A stretch of DNA of 64,000 nucleotides, from assembly GCF_014207235.1 (NCBI RefSeq), contig NZ_JACHDA010000004.1, forward strand, positions 409,084 to 473,083, in the 5' to 3' direction. Below, one piece after another: positions 8,592-16,871 of the stretch; position 1 is the first letter of the stretch; every line of letters begins with the position of its first letter. Source of the stretch: Sphingopyxis sp. JAI128. GTDB taxonomy: Bacteria; Pseudomonadota; Alphaproteobacteria; Sphingomonadales; Sphingomonadaceae. The notes below the pieces were generated by a model. That model was not told where the DNA came from, ran no database searches, and saw only the letters and a program-made list of their open reading frames with translations. The position numbers and the translations under genes were made by a program.

Positions 8592-9641
8592 ATGAAAGAC
8601 TTGCCGCGCACGATCGAAGAGGTTGACCTCGCTTGGCTGCGCGGGGCGCTCGGGACGGAGCACCCAGGCCCGGAAATCACCGGGATGCGGATCGTCGAGA
8701 TCATTCACGGCGCCTGCACGAAGCTTCGGATCGAGATCGACGCAGACCATGACTTTCTGCCTCGGCGCGTCATCATGAAAGCCGGCTTCGAGCCGCACAG
8801 CGAAGCCATGGCGCATATGCACGCGAATGAAATGCATGCCTATCGGGACTTCGTACCGACCATCGAAACCAACAGCCCGCGCTGCCTGCTTGCCGCCGAG
8901 GATAGCCACGGACGCGCGTTGGTGATCCTCGAAGACCTCACGCTCCGCGATGTCGAGTTCCAGTCGCTTCACCGTCCACTCGACCGCTCGACCGCCGCCG
9001 CCTTTCTGGAGGGGCTCGCGCGCCAACACGCACGCTGGTGGGATGAGAAGAGTTCGCTGTTCGCGCGCTTCCCCTGGCTGCCCGACACGAGCGAGGCGCG
9101 CTTCCACCATTATTTCGGCATCCTCACCGATCCTTCGCGCTTCGAAGAGTTTACGGTGCGGCCGCGCTGCGCCGCCATGCCGCGCGACCTGCTCGATCCG
9201 GCCCGCATCCGCGCCGCTCATGGGGCGATGCGGGCGCATCACGAGACAATGCCGTTCACCGTGCTGCACGGCGACATGCACCTCGGCAATCTCTACCGCG
9301 ACGCCGATGGCCGCCCTGGCTTCCTTGACTGGCAGCCGCGCGTCGCGCCTTGGTCGGTCGATGTCAGCTATTTTCTGGTGGCCGGTCTCGATCTCGTCGA
9401 TCGGCGGCACTGGGAGCGCGACCTGCTTCGCCACTATCTCGATGGGCTTACCCGTCACGGGATCGATGCCCCGTCCTTCGAGGAGGCGTTTGCGGCCTAT
9501 CGCCGCGATATCATATGGGGCCTGCTGATCTGGATGCTGAACGGATGGCAGTTCCAGACCGAAGCGGCCAACACCGCCGCTGCGTCACGCTTCGCGATGG
9601 CGATGATCGACCATGATGTCTTCGCGGAGCTGGGTGTATGA
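8592..9641 (+). CDS. APH-fold phosphotransferase (EcKinase-like), first of pair
   Basis: This 349-residue protein has the aminoglycoside-phosphotransferase fold. The catalytic loop is L-H-G-D-M-H-L-G-N-L-Y and the metal-binding motif is F-L-D-W-Q; an N-terminal kinase lobe includes R-R-V-I-M-K and the hinge L-V-I-L-E-D-L. Such enzymes transfer phosphate from ATP to small hydroxylated molecules. In a catabolic operon this could be a hydroxylated intermediate rather than an antibiotic. ATG 8592 has a GAGGGAAGAG site; an upstream start at 8508 would run through the operator and is rejected. It overlaps the next gene by four bases (ATGA). Confidence 0.85.
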   Translation: MKDLPRTIEEVDLAWLRGALGTEHPGPEITGMRIVEIIHGACTKLRIEIDADHDFLPRRVIMKAGFEPHSEAMAHMHANEMHAYRDFVPTIETNSPRCLLAAEDSHGRALVILEDLTLRDVEFQSLHRPLDRSTAAAFLEGLARQHARWWDEKSSLFARFPWLPDTSEARFHHYFGILTDPSRFEEFTVRPRCAAMPRDLLDPARIRAAHGAMRAHHETMPFTVLHGDMHLGNLYRDADGRPGFLDWQPRVAPWSVDVSYFLVAGLDLVDRRHWERDLLRHYLDGLTRHGIDAPSFEEAFAAYRRDIIWGLLIWMLNGWQFQTEAANTAAASRFAMAMIDHDVFAELGV

Positions 9642-10684
9642 TCCCGGCTGGCCTCGGAGGGGTCGACGCGGAGTTCCTGACCGGCTTGATGCAGGATCGC
9701 TTCCCGGGAATTCGGGTGGTTGACGCCGCGATCGAAGGAGAAATCCATGGCACGGCGACCAAAGCGCTCGTGCGGCTTGCATATGCGCCCGGCCCCCAGG
9801 GACCTGACACACTCTATGTGAAAGGCGGCTGGGAGGACGGCAGTGAAATCCTTCGACAGGTCGGGATCTTCGCGCGCGAGCCGCGTGTCTACGCCGAGCT
9901 CCTGCCAGGTCTTTCGGTAGCCGCGCCGCGCCATTTCGGTGCGATCTGGAGCGACGACATGCTTGATGGGGTCCTGTTGCTGGAGGATCTTGACGCGGCG
10001 GGAGCGAAGATCCGAACGCCCGAATCCGAGATCGCGGCGGACGAAGCCAATCTGGCCTTGAACGAACTCGCGCGATTGCATGGCGGGACCTTCGGTAGCG
10101 ACCGGCTGCCCCGCGGAGCGTGGATCCGGGACCTCTTTTCCGACGCGGCCCGCGCCGGCTCCTATCTGAATTACATTCTCGAGGAAAAACAGCTCGAGCA
10201 TTTCCTCGCGCTTCCCCGCGGCGCAGGCATTCCGGATCGGCTTCGCGACCCGGATGCCATCCGCCAAGCCTTCGCCCAGACATTGGCCTTCGCGCGCGCG
10301 GATACCGATCATATGCTGCTCCATGGCGATGCGCATATCGGCAACTCCTATATCGATCGCGTGGGCAAGCCGGCTTTCCTTGACTGGCAGTGCGTGTCGC
10401 GCGGCGGATGGGCCTATGATGTCGCCTATTATCTCGTCTCGACGCTTAGCCTCGACGAACGGCGCCGTCAGGAGGAATATCTGCTGCTCGACTATCTCGG
10501 CTATCTCGAGATAGCCGGCGGGCCCAGGCTCACACCGCGGCAGGCGATCGAGCATTACCGGTCTTATCTCTGCTACGGTTTTCTTGTCTGGCTGGCGAAC
10601 AGCACAAGCTTCCAGCCCGAATCCTACAACGCGATTGTGGCTGCCCGGTTCGCCGAGGCGATGATCGACCATGGCATGGCGTAA
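9638..10684 (+). CDS. APH-fold phosphotransferase, second of pair
   Basis: This 348-residue paralogue of the preceding gene keeps the catalytic loop L-H-G-D-A-H-I-G-N and the motif F-L-D-W-Q, with a hinge L-L-L-E-D-L. Its ATG overlaps the upstream stop (ATGA), so translation is probably coupled and the two products may form a heterodimer or act on successive substrates. The N-terminal lobe differs substantially from its neighbour, so this is not a recent duplication. The substrate is unknown; antibiotic resistance is unlikely given the context. Confidence 0.85.
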   Translation: MIPAGLGGVDAEFLTGLMQDRFPGIRVVDAAIEGEIHGTATKALVRLAYAPGPQGPDTLYVKGGWEDGSEILRQVGIFAREPRVYAELLPGLSVAAPRHFGAIWSDDMLDGVLLLEDLDAAGAKIRTPESEIAADEANLALNELARLHGGTFGSDRLPRGAWIRDLFSDAARAGSYLNYILEEKQLEHFLALPRGAGIPDRLRDPDAIRQAFAQTLAFARADTDHMLLHGDAHIGNSYIDRVGKPAFLDWQCVSRGGWAYDVAYYLVSTLSLDERRRQEEYLLLDYLGYLEIAGGPRLTPRQAIEHYRSYLCYGFLVWLANSTSFQPESYNAIVAARFAEAMIDHGMA

Positions 10685-10711
10685 AATGCCGATGAAAGCG
10701 AAAGTTCTGCA

Positions 10712-11413
10712 ATGATGAAGGAAGACGAACTCGCCTCCGCTTACGCGCAGGTGATCCGCGGACGCCGCAGCATCAGGGGTTTTCAGAGCCGCCCCGTTCC
10801 GCAGGCCATGCTGCGCGACATCCTTGAACTGGCGATGAGGGCGCCCTCGTCGCTCAATTCGCAGCCGTGGAATTTCTATGTCGTGACCGGAGCGCCACTC
10901 GAGCGCATTCGCGAGGGAAATACAGAGCGCAATCTTGCCGGTGTGCCGTCATCGCGCGAGTTCCGCGGCAATGAGAAATATGAGGGCGTGCATCGCGAGC
11001 GCCAGGTCGGTGTCGCGCGGCAGTTGTTCGCGGCAATGGACATCGCGCGCGATGACAAACGCAAACGCCTCGAATGGGTATTGCGCGGCTTTCGGCAGTT
11101 CGACGCCCCGGCATGCATCGTCGTCACCTATGACCGCGTGCTTGTCGGCGGCGATATTGCCCCATTTGATTGCGGGGGTGTCACGAACGCGATCGTCAAT
11201 GCGGCATGGGCGCATGGCCTCGGCTGCGTCATCAACAGCCAGGGCATCATGCAGTCGCCGGTGGTCCGCGAACATGCCGGGATTGCCGACGACCAGCTCA
11301 TCATGATCTGTATCGCGATCGGCTATCCCGACGAGAGCTTCCCGGCCAATGGGGTTGTGTCCGAGCGCAAGTCCGTCGACGAAGCCGTTACCTTCGTCGG
11401 CTTCGACGATTAG
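10712..11413 (+). CDS. Nitroreductase-family FMN oxidoreductase
   Basis: This 233-residue flavoprotein has the nitroreductase fold. It begins with R-R-S-I-R-G-F, followed by A-P-S-S-L-N-S-Q-P-W-N-F and a late G-L-G-C-V segment, all FMN-binding landmarks. Family members reduce nitro groups, quinones or activated double bonds with NAD(P)H. Within this operon a C=C or flavin-reduction role is possible. It lies 27 bases after the second kinase and ends three bases from the convergent lipoyl-domain gene. A second nitroreductase is at 20479. Confidence 0.85.
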   Translation: MMKEDELASAYAQVIRGRRSIRGFQSRPVPQAMLRDILELAMRAPSSLNSQPWNFYVVTGAPLERIREGNTERNLAGVPSSREFRGNEKYEGVHRERQVGVARQLFAAMDIARDDKRKRLEWVLRGFRQFDAPACIVVTYDRVLVGGDIAPFDCGGVTNAIVNAAWAHGLGCVINSQGIMQSPVVREHAGIADDQLIMICIAIGYPDESFPANGVVSERKSVDEAVTFVGFDD

Positions 11414-11416
11414 GGT

Positions 11417-11647
11417 TTACTCGATCTCGGCGAGCAGGTGGCCGACCTCGTAGGTCTCGCCGATCTCGGCTAGAATCTTGATCTTGCCGCTCGCGGGGCT
11501 TTCCACCTCATTCGTCGATTTGTCGCTCTCGAGCGCATAAATCGGCTGGCCCTCGGTGACCTCGGCACCATCCTCGACCATCCATTCCGAAAGCAGCCCC
11601 TCGTTCATCGAGAAGCCGAGCTTGGGAAGCAGAACCTGCGTTGCCAT
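11417..11647 (-). CDS. Free-standing lipoyl domain protein
   Basis: The 76-residue product is a single lipoyl domain: V-L-L-P-K-L-G-F-S-M-N-E-G at the start and the lipoylation loop E-S-D-K-S-T-N-E-V with the modifiable lysine K43. It has no subunit-binding or catalytic domain. It is the last gene of an E1alpha-E1beta-lipoyl operon and should carry acyl groups from E1. The only E2 catalytic domain in the window (31735) lacks a lipoyl domain and lies 20 kb away, so the E2 subunit appears to be split into two polypeptides. Confidence 0.9.
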   Translation of the reverse strand: MATQVLLPKLGFSMNEGLLSEWMVEDGAEVTEGQPIYALESDKSTNEVESPASGKIKILAEIGETYEVGHLLAEIE

Positions 11648-11666
11648 TTGATGTCCTTCCTCTGGA

Positions 11667-12668
11667 TCAGTTCACGCACTGCGTGATGCATTCGAGGATT
11701 CGCGCGGCATTCGGCGCGAAAGCATCCTCGAGGGGCTTGGAATAGGGAACCGGCGCAAAGGCACCGCCGAGGCGCCGCACAGGCATCTTGAGCTCGCCGA
11801 ACAGTTCTTCGTTGACGACTGCGGCAATTTCCGCGCCGACGCCATGCTCGCGCACGGCCTCGTGAACGATCAGCAGCCGGCCGGTCTTGCGCACCGATGC
11901 AAGAACCGTTTCGCGGTCCCAGGGCGCGATCGTGCGCAGGTCGATAACCTCGACCGAAACCCCCGCTTCAGCTGCCTTGGCCGCGGCGTTCCGGGTCTCG
12001 TTTGCCATGCGGGCATAGGTAACGACGGTGATATCGCTGCCTTCGCGCTGGATGGCGGCCTTGCCGAGGGGAACACGGTGCGACGAGTCCGGAAGTTCAT
12101 GGCTCATCGGCGTATAATAGGTCGGCAGGTTCTCGATGATCAGCACCGGATCGGGATCCTCGATGGCCGAGCGGAGCAGACCATAGGCATCCTCGGGGGT
12201 CGAAGCCGCAACGACCTTGATCCCGGCGACATGGGCGAACCAGGCCTCGAGATAGTCGCAGTGCTGTCCGCCCGAGCCATAGCCGAGGCCGGTCATCGTT
12301 CGGATCACGATCGGGACATGCGTCTGGCCGCCCGACATGAAGCGAAGCTTCGCGGCGTGATTGACGATCATGTCCATCGCAACCGTCGTGAAGTTCATCA
12401 GCATGATCTCGGCGACCGGCTTGTAGCCGGCAAGGCTGGCGCCGATCGCGGCGCCCATGATCGCCTGTTCGGCGATCGGGGTCGATCGCACCCGATCGTC
12501 ACCGAACTTGCTCGATAGGCCGCGGGTCACACCGACGATGCCGCCGCCCTCGGGGTCGGCCAGATCCTCACCGAGGAGGATGACCTTTTCGTCCTCTGAG
12601 CATGCGTCCGAGAGAGCTTTGTTGAGCGCGGCGAGGATCGTCACCGTCGGCTTGGCGGGGGCGTTCAT
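11667..12668 (-). CDS. 2-oxoacid dehydrogenase E1 beta subunit
   Basis: This 333-residue transketolase-like subunit resembles acetoin/pyruvate/branched-chain E1 beta. It shows I-L-L-G-E-D-L-A-D-P-E-G-G near the N-terminus, T-P-I-A-E-Q-A-I-M-G-A-A-I-G-A-S and G-S-G-G-Q-H-C-D. With E1 alpha it decarboxylates a 2-oxoacid using thiamine diphosphate and passes the acyl group to a lipoyl domain. The ATG at 12668 overlaps the E1 alpha stop (ATGA); the longer frame to 12722 has no support. The substrate could be pyruvate, acetoin or a pathway-specific 2-oxoacid. Confidence 0.9.
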   Translation of the reverse strand: MNAPAKPTVTILAALNKALSDACSEDEKVILLGEDLADPEGGGIVGVTRGLSSKFGDDRVRSTPIAEQAIMGAAIGASLAGYKPVAEIMLMNFTTVAMDMIVNHAAKLRFMSGGQTHVPIVIRTMTGLGYGSGGQHCDYLEAWFAHVAGIKVVAASTPEDAYGLLRSAIEDPDPVLIIENLPTYYTPMSHELPDSSHRVPLGKAAIQREGSDITVVTYARMANETRNAAAKAAEAGVSVEVIDLRTIAPWDRETVLASVRKTGRLLIVHEAVREHGVGAEIAAVVNEELFGELKMPVRRLGGAFAPVPYSKPLEDAFAPNAARILECITQCVN

Positions 12669-13654
12669 CGGGCGATCTCCTCGGCAAAGACATCGAAGCG
12701 CAGGTCGTCGGCGACCGGCCAAGGGGAAGAGACAGCAAATTCGACGGCTTCGTCGATCTCGGCCTCGATCGCCGCTTCGATCGAAGCGAGCTGAATTTCG
12801 GTGGCAATGCCGTCGGCGATCAGCTTGGCGCGAAGCGCGGGGACAGGATCGTTCGCGATGGCGGCTGCCATCTCTTCCTTGGGAATATATTCGCCGGGGT
12901 CGCCGAAATTATGTCCGTGGAAGCGGAAGGTCATCGCTTCGATCAGTGTCGGACCCTCGCCAGCGCGCGCGCGCGCCACGGCTTCGGCCGCCGCCGCATA
13001 CATTTCGACCGCGTCATTGCCGTTCACCCGGATACCAGGCATTCCATAGCCGGCCGCGCGGGCTGCGATCGTCTCGCCGCCGGTCATTTTCTTGTACGCG
13101 GTATGTTCGGCATAGAGATTGTTCTGGCAGACGAAGATCACCGGGAGCTTCCAGACTGCGGCGAGATTCATCGATTCATGGATCGCGCCGATGTTCGACG
13201 CGCCGTCGCCAAAGGTCGCGACCGCGACACGATCCGATTTGTCGAGCTGCGCGGCCCAGCCGAGCCCGTTGGCGATCGGGGCAGACGAGCCAACAATACC
13301 GGTCGTCACCATGATACCCTTGGGCGGGAAGGTCAGGTGCATCGGACCGCCCTTGCCCTTGCACGAACCGGTCGTGCGACCCGCGAGCTCGGCCCAGAGT
13401 TCCTTCAGGGGGAAGCCCTTGGCGAGCATGTCGTGGATGCCGCGATAGATGGTGCAGAGCTGATCGTCATCGCGCAGGCAGGCCGAGAGGGCCGACGGGA
13501 CGACTTCCTGGCCGCGATAGCTGTAATAGACCATCGCGATCTTGCCCGAGGTGATAACCTTGCGGATGCGCTCGTCGTTCGCTTTCAGAAGCGCCGTGCG
13601 CCGATAAATGTCCAGCAGCGTTTCCGCACCGGGAACATAGGCGTTCGTGGCCAA
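12665..13654 (-). CDS. 2-oxoacid dehydrogenase E1 alpha subunit
   Basis: This 329-residue thiamine-diphosphate-binding subunit carries the ThDP motif G-D-G (149-151) through to C-Q-N-N (176-179), with the intervening S-N-I-G-A-I-H-E-S-M-N-L-A-A. It also shows G-K-G-G-P-M-H-L, characteristic of acetoin/branched-chain E1 alpha. It heads the operon with E1 beta and the lipoyl protein. The promoter region has the 27-base operator at 13671-13697. No dihydrolipoamide dehydrogenase (E3) is seen in the window, so a housekeeping E3 is probably shared. Confidence 0.92.
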   Translation of the reverse strand: MATNAYVPGAETLLDIYRRTALLKANDERIRKVITSGKIAMVYYSYRGQEVVPSALSACLRDDDQLCTIYRGIHDMLAKGFPLKELWAELAGRTTGSCKGKGGPMHLTFPPKGIMVTTGIVGSSAPIANGLGWAAQLDKSDRVAVATFGDGASNIGAIHESMNLAAVWKLPVIFVCQNNLYAEHTAYKKMTGGETIAARAAGYGMPGIRVNGNDAVEMYAAAAEAVARARAGEGPTLIEAMTFRFHGHNFGDPGEYIPKEEMAAAIANDPVPALRAKLIADGIATEIQLASIEAAIEAEIDEAVEFAVSSPWPVADDLRFDVFAEEIAR

Positions 13655-13670
13655 GGGCCCTCTCCCTCAA

Positions 13671-13697
13671 TAAACGTTATAATGAGGTAGACGATTA
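13671..13697. promoter_or_regulatory. Operator TAAACGT-N13-ACGATTA
   Basis: TAAACGT (13671-13677) and ACGATTA (13691-13697) match the site at 8536 in both half-sites (one mismatch) and in the 13-base spacing. It lies 17 bases before the E1 alpha start and 32 bases after the end of the GntR gene. It would control the 2-oxoacid dehydrogenase operon. Confidence 0.7.
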
Positions 13698-13728
13698 GCA
13701 GAGAGGCGCCGAGGCGCAAGCGTAAATA

Positions 13729-14541
13729 TCAGTCGAGGAGATCGACCATCGCATTGGGACCGAGTTGCGAAAGCCAGAACTTGCCTGCGGCGATCATATG
13801 CGCGCGCCAATGGTTCTCGGCGCCTTCGCCATCACCCTTCTCGATGAGATCGATCAGTTTGCCATGCGACTTGAGGCCGAACAGGGTGCGCTTCTCGAGT
13901 TGCTCTTGATCCTTCGACGGCTCGCGAATCTGGGCGAGCGCCTGGTGCCGTTCGACGAGATGCTGCAAGGCATGCGCGACCATGCTCAGCGTCTTGTTGC
14001 CCGCGAGGTCGATGAGCAGTTGGTGAAATTCGGCGATCGCCTGTGACGTCGCGAGTCGGTCCTTGGTCAGCGAATATTCGACCTCCAAGTGCGCGCGCAG
14101 AACCTTGGCGCCCTCCTGGCTGTTGCGCTCGGCAACGAGCCGTGCCGCGGGGGGTTCGAGCAGCGTGCGCATCTCGTAAAGATCGGCAACGGTGGCGCCA
14201 TTGGTTTGGAGCGCGATGCCGGCAGCGCGCGACACCATCTCGAACCCCGGCCTGCTGATGATCGCACCGCCGCGCGCGCCGCGCGCGACCTTGAGAAGGC
14301 CTTCCGACTCGAGGATGCGAACCGCCTCACGGATCGTCGGACGCGATACTTCGAACTCGGCGATCAAGTGCGCTTCCGCCGGAAGCGTGTCACCATCCAT
14401 GAGTTCGCCGCGGATGATTCCGTTGCGAATTCGCTTGGCCACCAACTCGGCGGTCTTGGGGACCCGCACCGACGCGGCGTTGCCCTTCTGACGGTTTTTG
14501 TCGCCGATGAATTGTGTGGACAATATAAATTCCTTTCCCAC
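13729..14541 (-). CDS. GntR-family (FadR subfamily) transcriptional regulator
   Basis: This 270-residue regulator has a winged helix at about 25-95: A-E-L-V-A-K-R-I-R-N-G-I-I-R-G, then L-P-A-E-A-H-L, S-R-P-T-I-R-E-A-V-R and L-E-S-E-G-L-L. A helical FCD effector domain follows, with L-R-A-H-L-E-V-E and F-H-Q-L-L-I-D-L-A-G-N. FadR-type regulators sense organic or fatty acids. It is divergent from the acyl-CoA dehydrogenase/Rieske operon and probably regulates it from the 140-base gap between them. The ligand is unknown. Confidence 0.9.
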   Translation of the reverse strand: MGKEFILSTQFIGDKNRQKGNAASVRVPKTAELVAKRIRNGIIRGELMDGDTLPAEAHLIAEFEVSRPTIREAVRILESEGLLKVARGARGGAIISRPGFEMVSRAAGIALQTNGATVADLYEMRTLLEPPAARLVAERNSQEGAKVLRAHLEVEYSLTKDRLATSQAIAEFHQLLIDLAGNKTLSMVAHALQHLVERHQALAQIREPSKDQEQLEKRTLFGLKSHGKLIDLIEKGDGEGAENHWRAHMIAAGKFWLSQLGPNAMVDLLD

Positions 14542-14680
14542 GCTTGCTACGGCTTCTCCGCCGGAGCAGCAAGAGCCGAAAACATAGCCACAAGCGTTTC
14601 CCGCTTGCCATTTGTCGTATTACCTATTTAGATGTTAATTCGCTGCGCACAATCAAAACCCGGCAGTGTGGGATGAGGAT

Positions 14681-15850
14681 ATGGACCTGAACTGGACGCC
14701 CGAGGATAGCCGTTTTCGCGAACGCGTTCGCGACTGGCTGGCCGGCCATGTGCCGCCAGAGGCGCGGCCGTCGGGCACTGAAGCCGTCGCGTTCGATCGC
14801 GCCTGGCAGCGCGAACTTATGGCTGGCGGGTGGGCCGGGATCAGCTGGCCGAAGGAATATGGCGGTCAGGGGCTGAGCCTCACCCAGCAGATGATCTGGT
14901 TTGAAGAAAATGCGAAGGCGGGAGCACCCTCGGCCGGCGTCTTCTTCGTCGCGCAAATGCACGCGGGTCCGACGCTCATCGTGATGGGGAGCGATGCCCA
15001 GAAGGCCAAGCACCTCAACGGCATCCTCGGCGGCGACGAAATCTGGTGTCAGGGGTTCAGCGAGCCCGGCTCGGGGTCTGACCTCGCTTCGCTCCGCACC
15101 AAAGGTGTCGTCGATGGTGACGAGATCGTGGTCAGCGGCCAGAAGATCTGGACGAGCTACGCCGACGCGGCGGACTATCAGGAACTGTTGATCCGCACCG
15201 AGCCAGGAAGCGAGCGCCACAAGGGGCTGACTTGGATCATCTGCGATATGAAGACGCCGGGCATCACTGTACATCCCATTCGCAAGTTGACGGGTCACGC
15301 CGAGTTCGCATCGGTCTTCTACGACGAGGTGCGTATTCCGGTGTCGAACGTGGTTGGCGAGATCGGCCAGGGCTGGACCACCGCGATGGCGACGCTCGGG
15401 TTCGAGCGCGGGACGGCTTTCACCTCGGAGATGGTCCATCTTGTGCTCAGACTCGAAGAACTGATCGACTATGCCAAGGCGAACCCGCTCCCCGGCGCCA
15501 GCCGGCCCGCCTGGTCGGATGACGAGTGTCGCCGCACGCTTGCGCGCCTGCGCGCCGATCTCGCCGCGCTCCGGGCGATGAACTATTCGAACCTTTCACG
15601 CTACGCAGGCGGTGCTGCCCCGGGAGCGGAAGGCTCACTCATGAAGCTCTTCACCAACCAGCTTGCGCAGCGGATTGAGCGTGCCGCCATCGACATGATG
15701 GGCGACCGCCTCCTCGATCCGAACACCGACGAGCAATCATGGCTTGCATCCTATTACCGCAATCTCGTGCAGGCGATCGGCGGCGGCACCACCGACATCC
15801 AGCGCGAAATCATCGCCGACCGCGTGCTCGGCCTGCCGCGTAGCCGATAG
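14681..15850 (+). CDS. Acyl-CoA dehydrogenase, larger subunit of a pair
   Basis: This 389-residue FAD enzyme should introduce an alpha,beta double bond into an acyl-CoA. It has Q-G-F-S-E-P-G-S-G-S-D-L-A-S-L (FAD/substrate region), G-Q-K-I-W-T-S-Y and the C-terminal I-G-G-G-T-T-D-I-Q-R-E-I-I-A-D-R-V-L-G-L-P. An in-frame GTG lies at 14666; I chose ATG 14681 because it begins the conserved M-D-L-N-W-T. The gene is followed 12 bases later by a shorter acyl-CoA dehydrogenase. Such pairs form alpha2beta2 enzymes in steroid and terpenoid side-chain degradation. It is the first gene of a seven-gene operon. Confidence 0.9.
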   Translation: MDLNWTPEDSRFRERVRDWLAGHVPPEARPSGTEAVAFDRAWQRELMAGGWAGISWPKEYGGQGLSLTQQMIWFEENAKAGAPSAGVFFVAQMHAGPTLIVMGSDAQKAKHLNGILGGDEIWCQGFSEPGSGSDLASLRTKGVVDGDEIVVSGQKIWTSYADAADYQELLIRTEPGSERHKGLTWIICDMKTPGITVHPIRKLTGHAEFASVFYDEVRIPVSNVVGEIGQGWTTAMATLGFERGTAFTSEMVHLVLRLEELIDYAKANPLPGASRPAWSDDECRRTLARLRADLAALRAMNYSNLSRYAGGAAPGAEGSLMKLFTNQLAQRIERAAIDMMGDRLLDPNTDEQSWLASYYRNLVQAIGGGTTDIQREIIADRVLGLPRSR

Positions 15851-15862
15851 GAAACGAAAAAG

Positions 15863-16843
15863 ATGCTGCTCGCACCCGACGAGGGACAGACCGAAATTGC
15901 CACGGCGGTTGCCGACATTCTTTTGTCCGAGGCGCCGTTCGACCGCCTGTACCTTCCCGACCTCGACATCATTGCCGACGAACAGCGGTTGATGGACCTC
16001 GCGATTCCGATGGGCTGGCTCGGCATGGCGGCGCCCGAATCGATCGGGGGGTCCGCTGGTGACCTCACCGATGAATGCCTCCTCTTCATGAAGCTCGGCG
16101 AGCGGATTGCGCCGCTTGGTATCACGGCGGGCGCACTCGCCGCGCATGCTGCGCTGGCGGCTGGCGACGAGGCTCTGGCGGCGGCGTTCATTACTGGCGA
16201 TGCGCGGGCCGCCCTGACCACCTCGGCGCGTCCGGGCCGCGCATTCGCCACGGCCGGCGCGACGCATCTCCTGGTCGTCGAGGAAAACCGGATCAGCCTT
16301 TCTTTGCTCGTCGCAGGGGGCGACGATATTGTCGCGCTCGATGCTTCGTCGAGCACGGCCGCGGTAAGTTCTGCAGATACGCTGCTCCAGGTCGACGGGC
16401 CCGAACTGGTGCTGCGCTTCGCGCTACTCGTCGCCTCCCAGCTGCAGGGCCTCGCGCAAACGGGACGTAGCGAGAGCAACGAATATGCGAAGGCCCGCGA
16501 GCAGTTCGGGCGGCCGATCGGCAGTTTTCAGGCGGTTCGCCACCGCATTGCGGACATGGAGCTTCGCGCGCGGCAGGTCGAGGCGCAGATCTACTTCGCG
16601 GCGGTTGCCCTGCGCGACGGGCGCGCAGATGCCGAACTCCAGACGCTAAGCGCGCTGCTCCTTGCCGGCGACGCCGCCATGGCGAATGCCGAGATCAATA
16701 TCCATAATCATGGCGCAATCGGGACGACGACCGAAAATATCGGTCATCTCCTGCTGAAGCGGACGATCTTGCTCACCGGTCTCGCCGGCGGAGCCAACCA
16801 GCTCAAGGACCGGATCGCCGCGTGCGCTCCGGCGATCATGTGA
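15863..16843 (+). CDS. Acyl-CoA dehydrogenase, shorter partner subunit
   Basis: The 326-residue protein keeps the acyl-CoA dehydrogenase fold (G-W-L-G-M-A-A-P-E near 50; Y-A-K-A-R-E-Q-F-G-R-P-I-G-S-F-Q-A-V-R-H near 210) but its middle beta domain is shortened and divergent. It lies 12 bases after the larger subunit. Heteromeric enzymes known from cholesterol catabolism pair a complete with a partial FAD site in this way, so this is probably the non-identical subunit of one complex. Alone it may be inactive. Confidence 0.87.
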   Translation: MLLAPDEGQTEIATAVADILLSEAPFDRLYLPDLDIIADEQRLMDLAIPMGWLGMAAPESIGGSAGDLTDECLLFMKLGERIAPLGITAGALAAHAALAAGDEALAAAFITGDARAALTTSARPGRAFATAGATHLLVVEENRISLSLLVAGGDDIVALDASSSTAAVSSADTLLQVDGPELVLRFALLVASQLQGLAQTGRSESNEYAKAREQFGRPIGSFQAVRHRIADMELRARQVEAQIYFAAVALRDGRADAELQTLSALLLAGDAAMANAEINIHNHGAIGTTTENIGHLLLKRTILLTGLAGGANQLKDRIAACAPAIM

Positions 16844-16871
16844 CCCGAGTGCGGGTCGAGGAGAGACTGTA

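Noticed and set aside
8592..10684. Aminoglycoside resistance genes
   Set aside because: The fold is that of aminoglycoside phosphotransferases, but the context and pair arrangement are catabolic and no resistance subfamily motif was identified.
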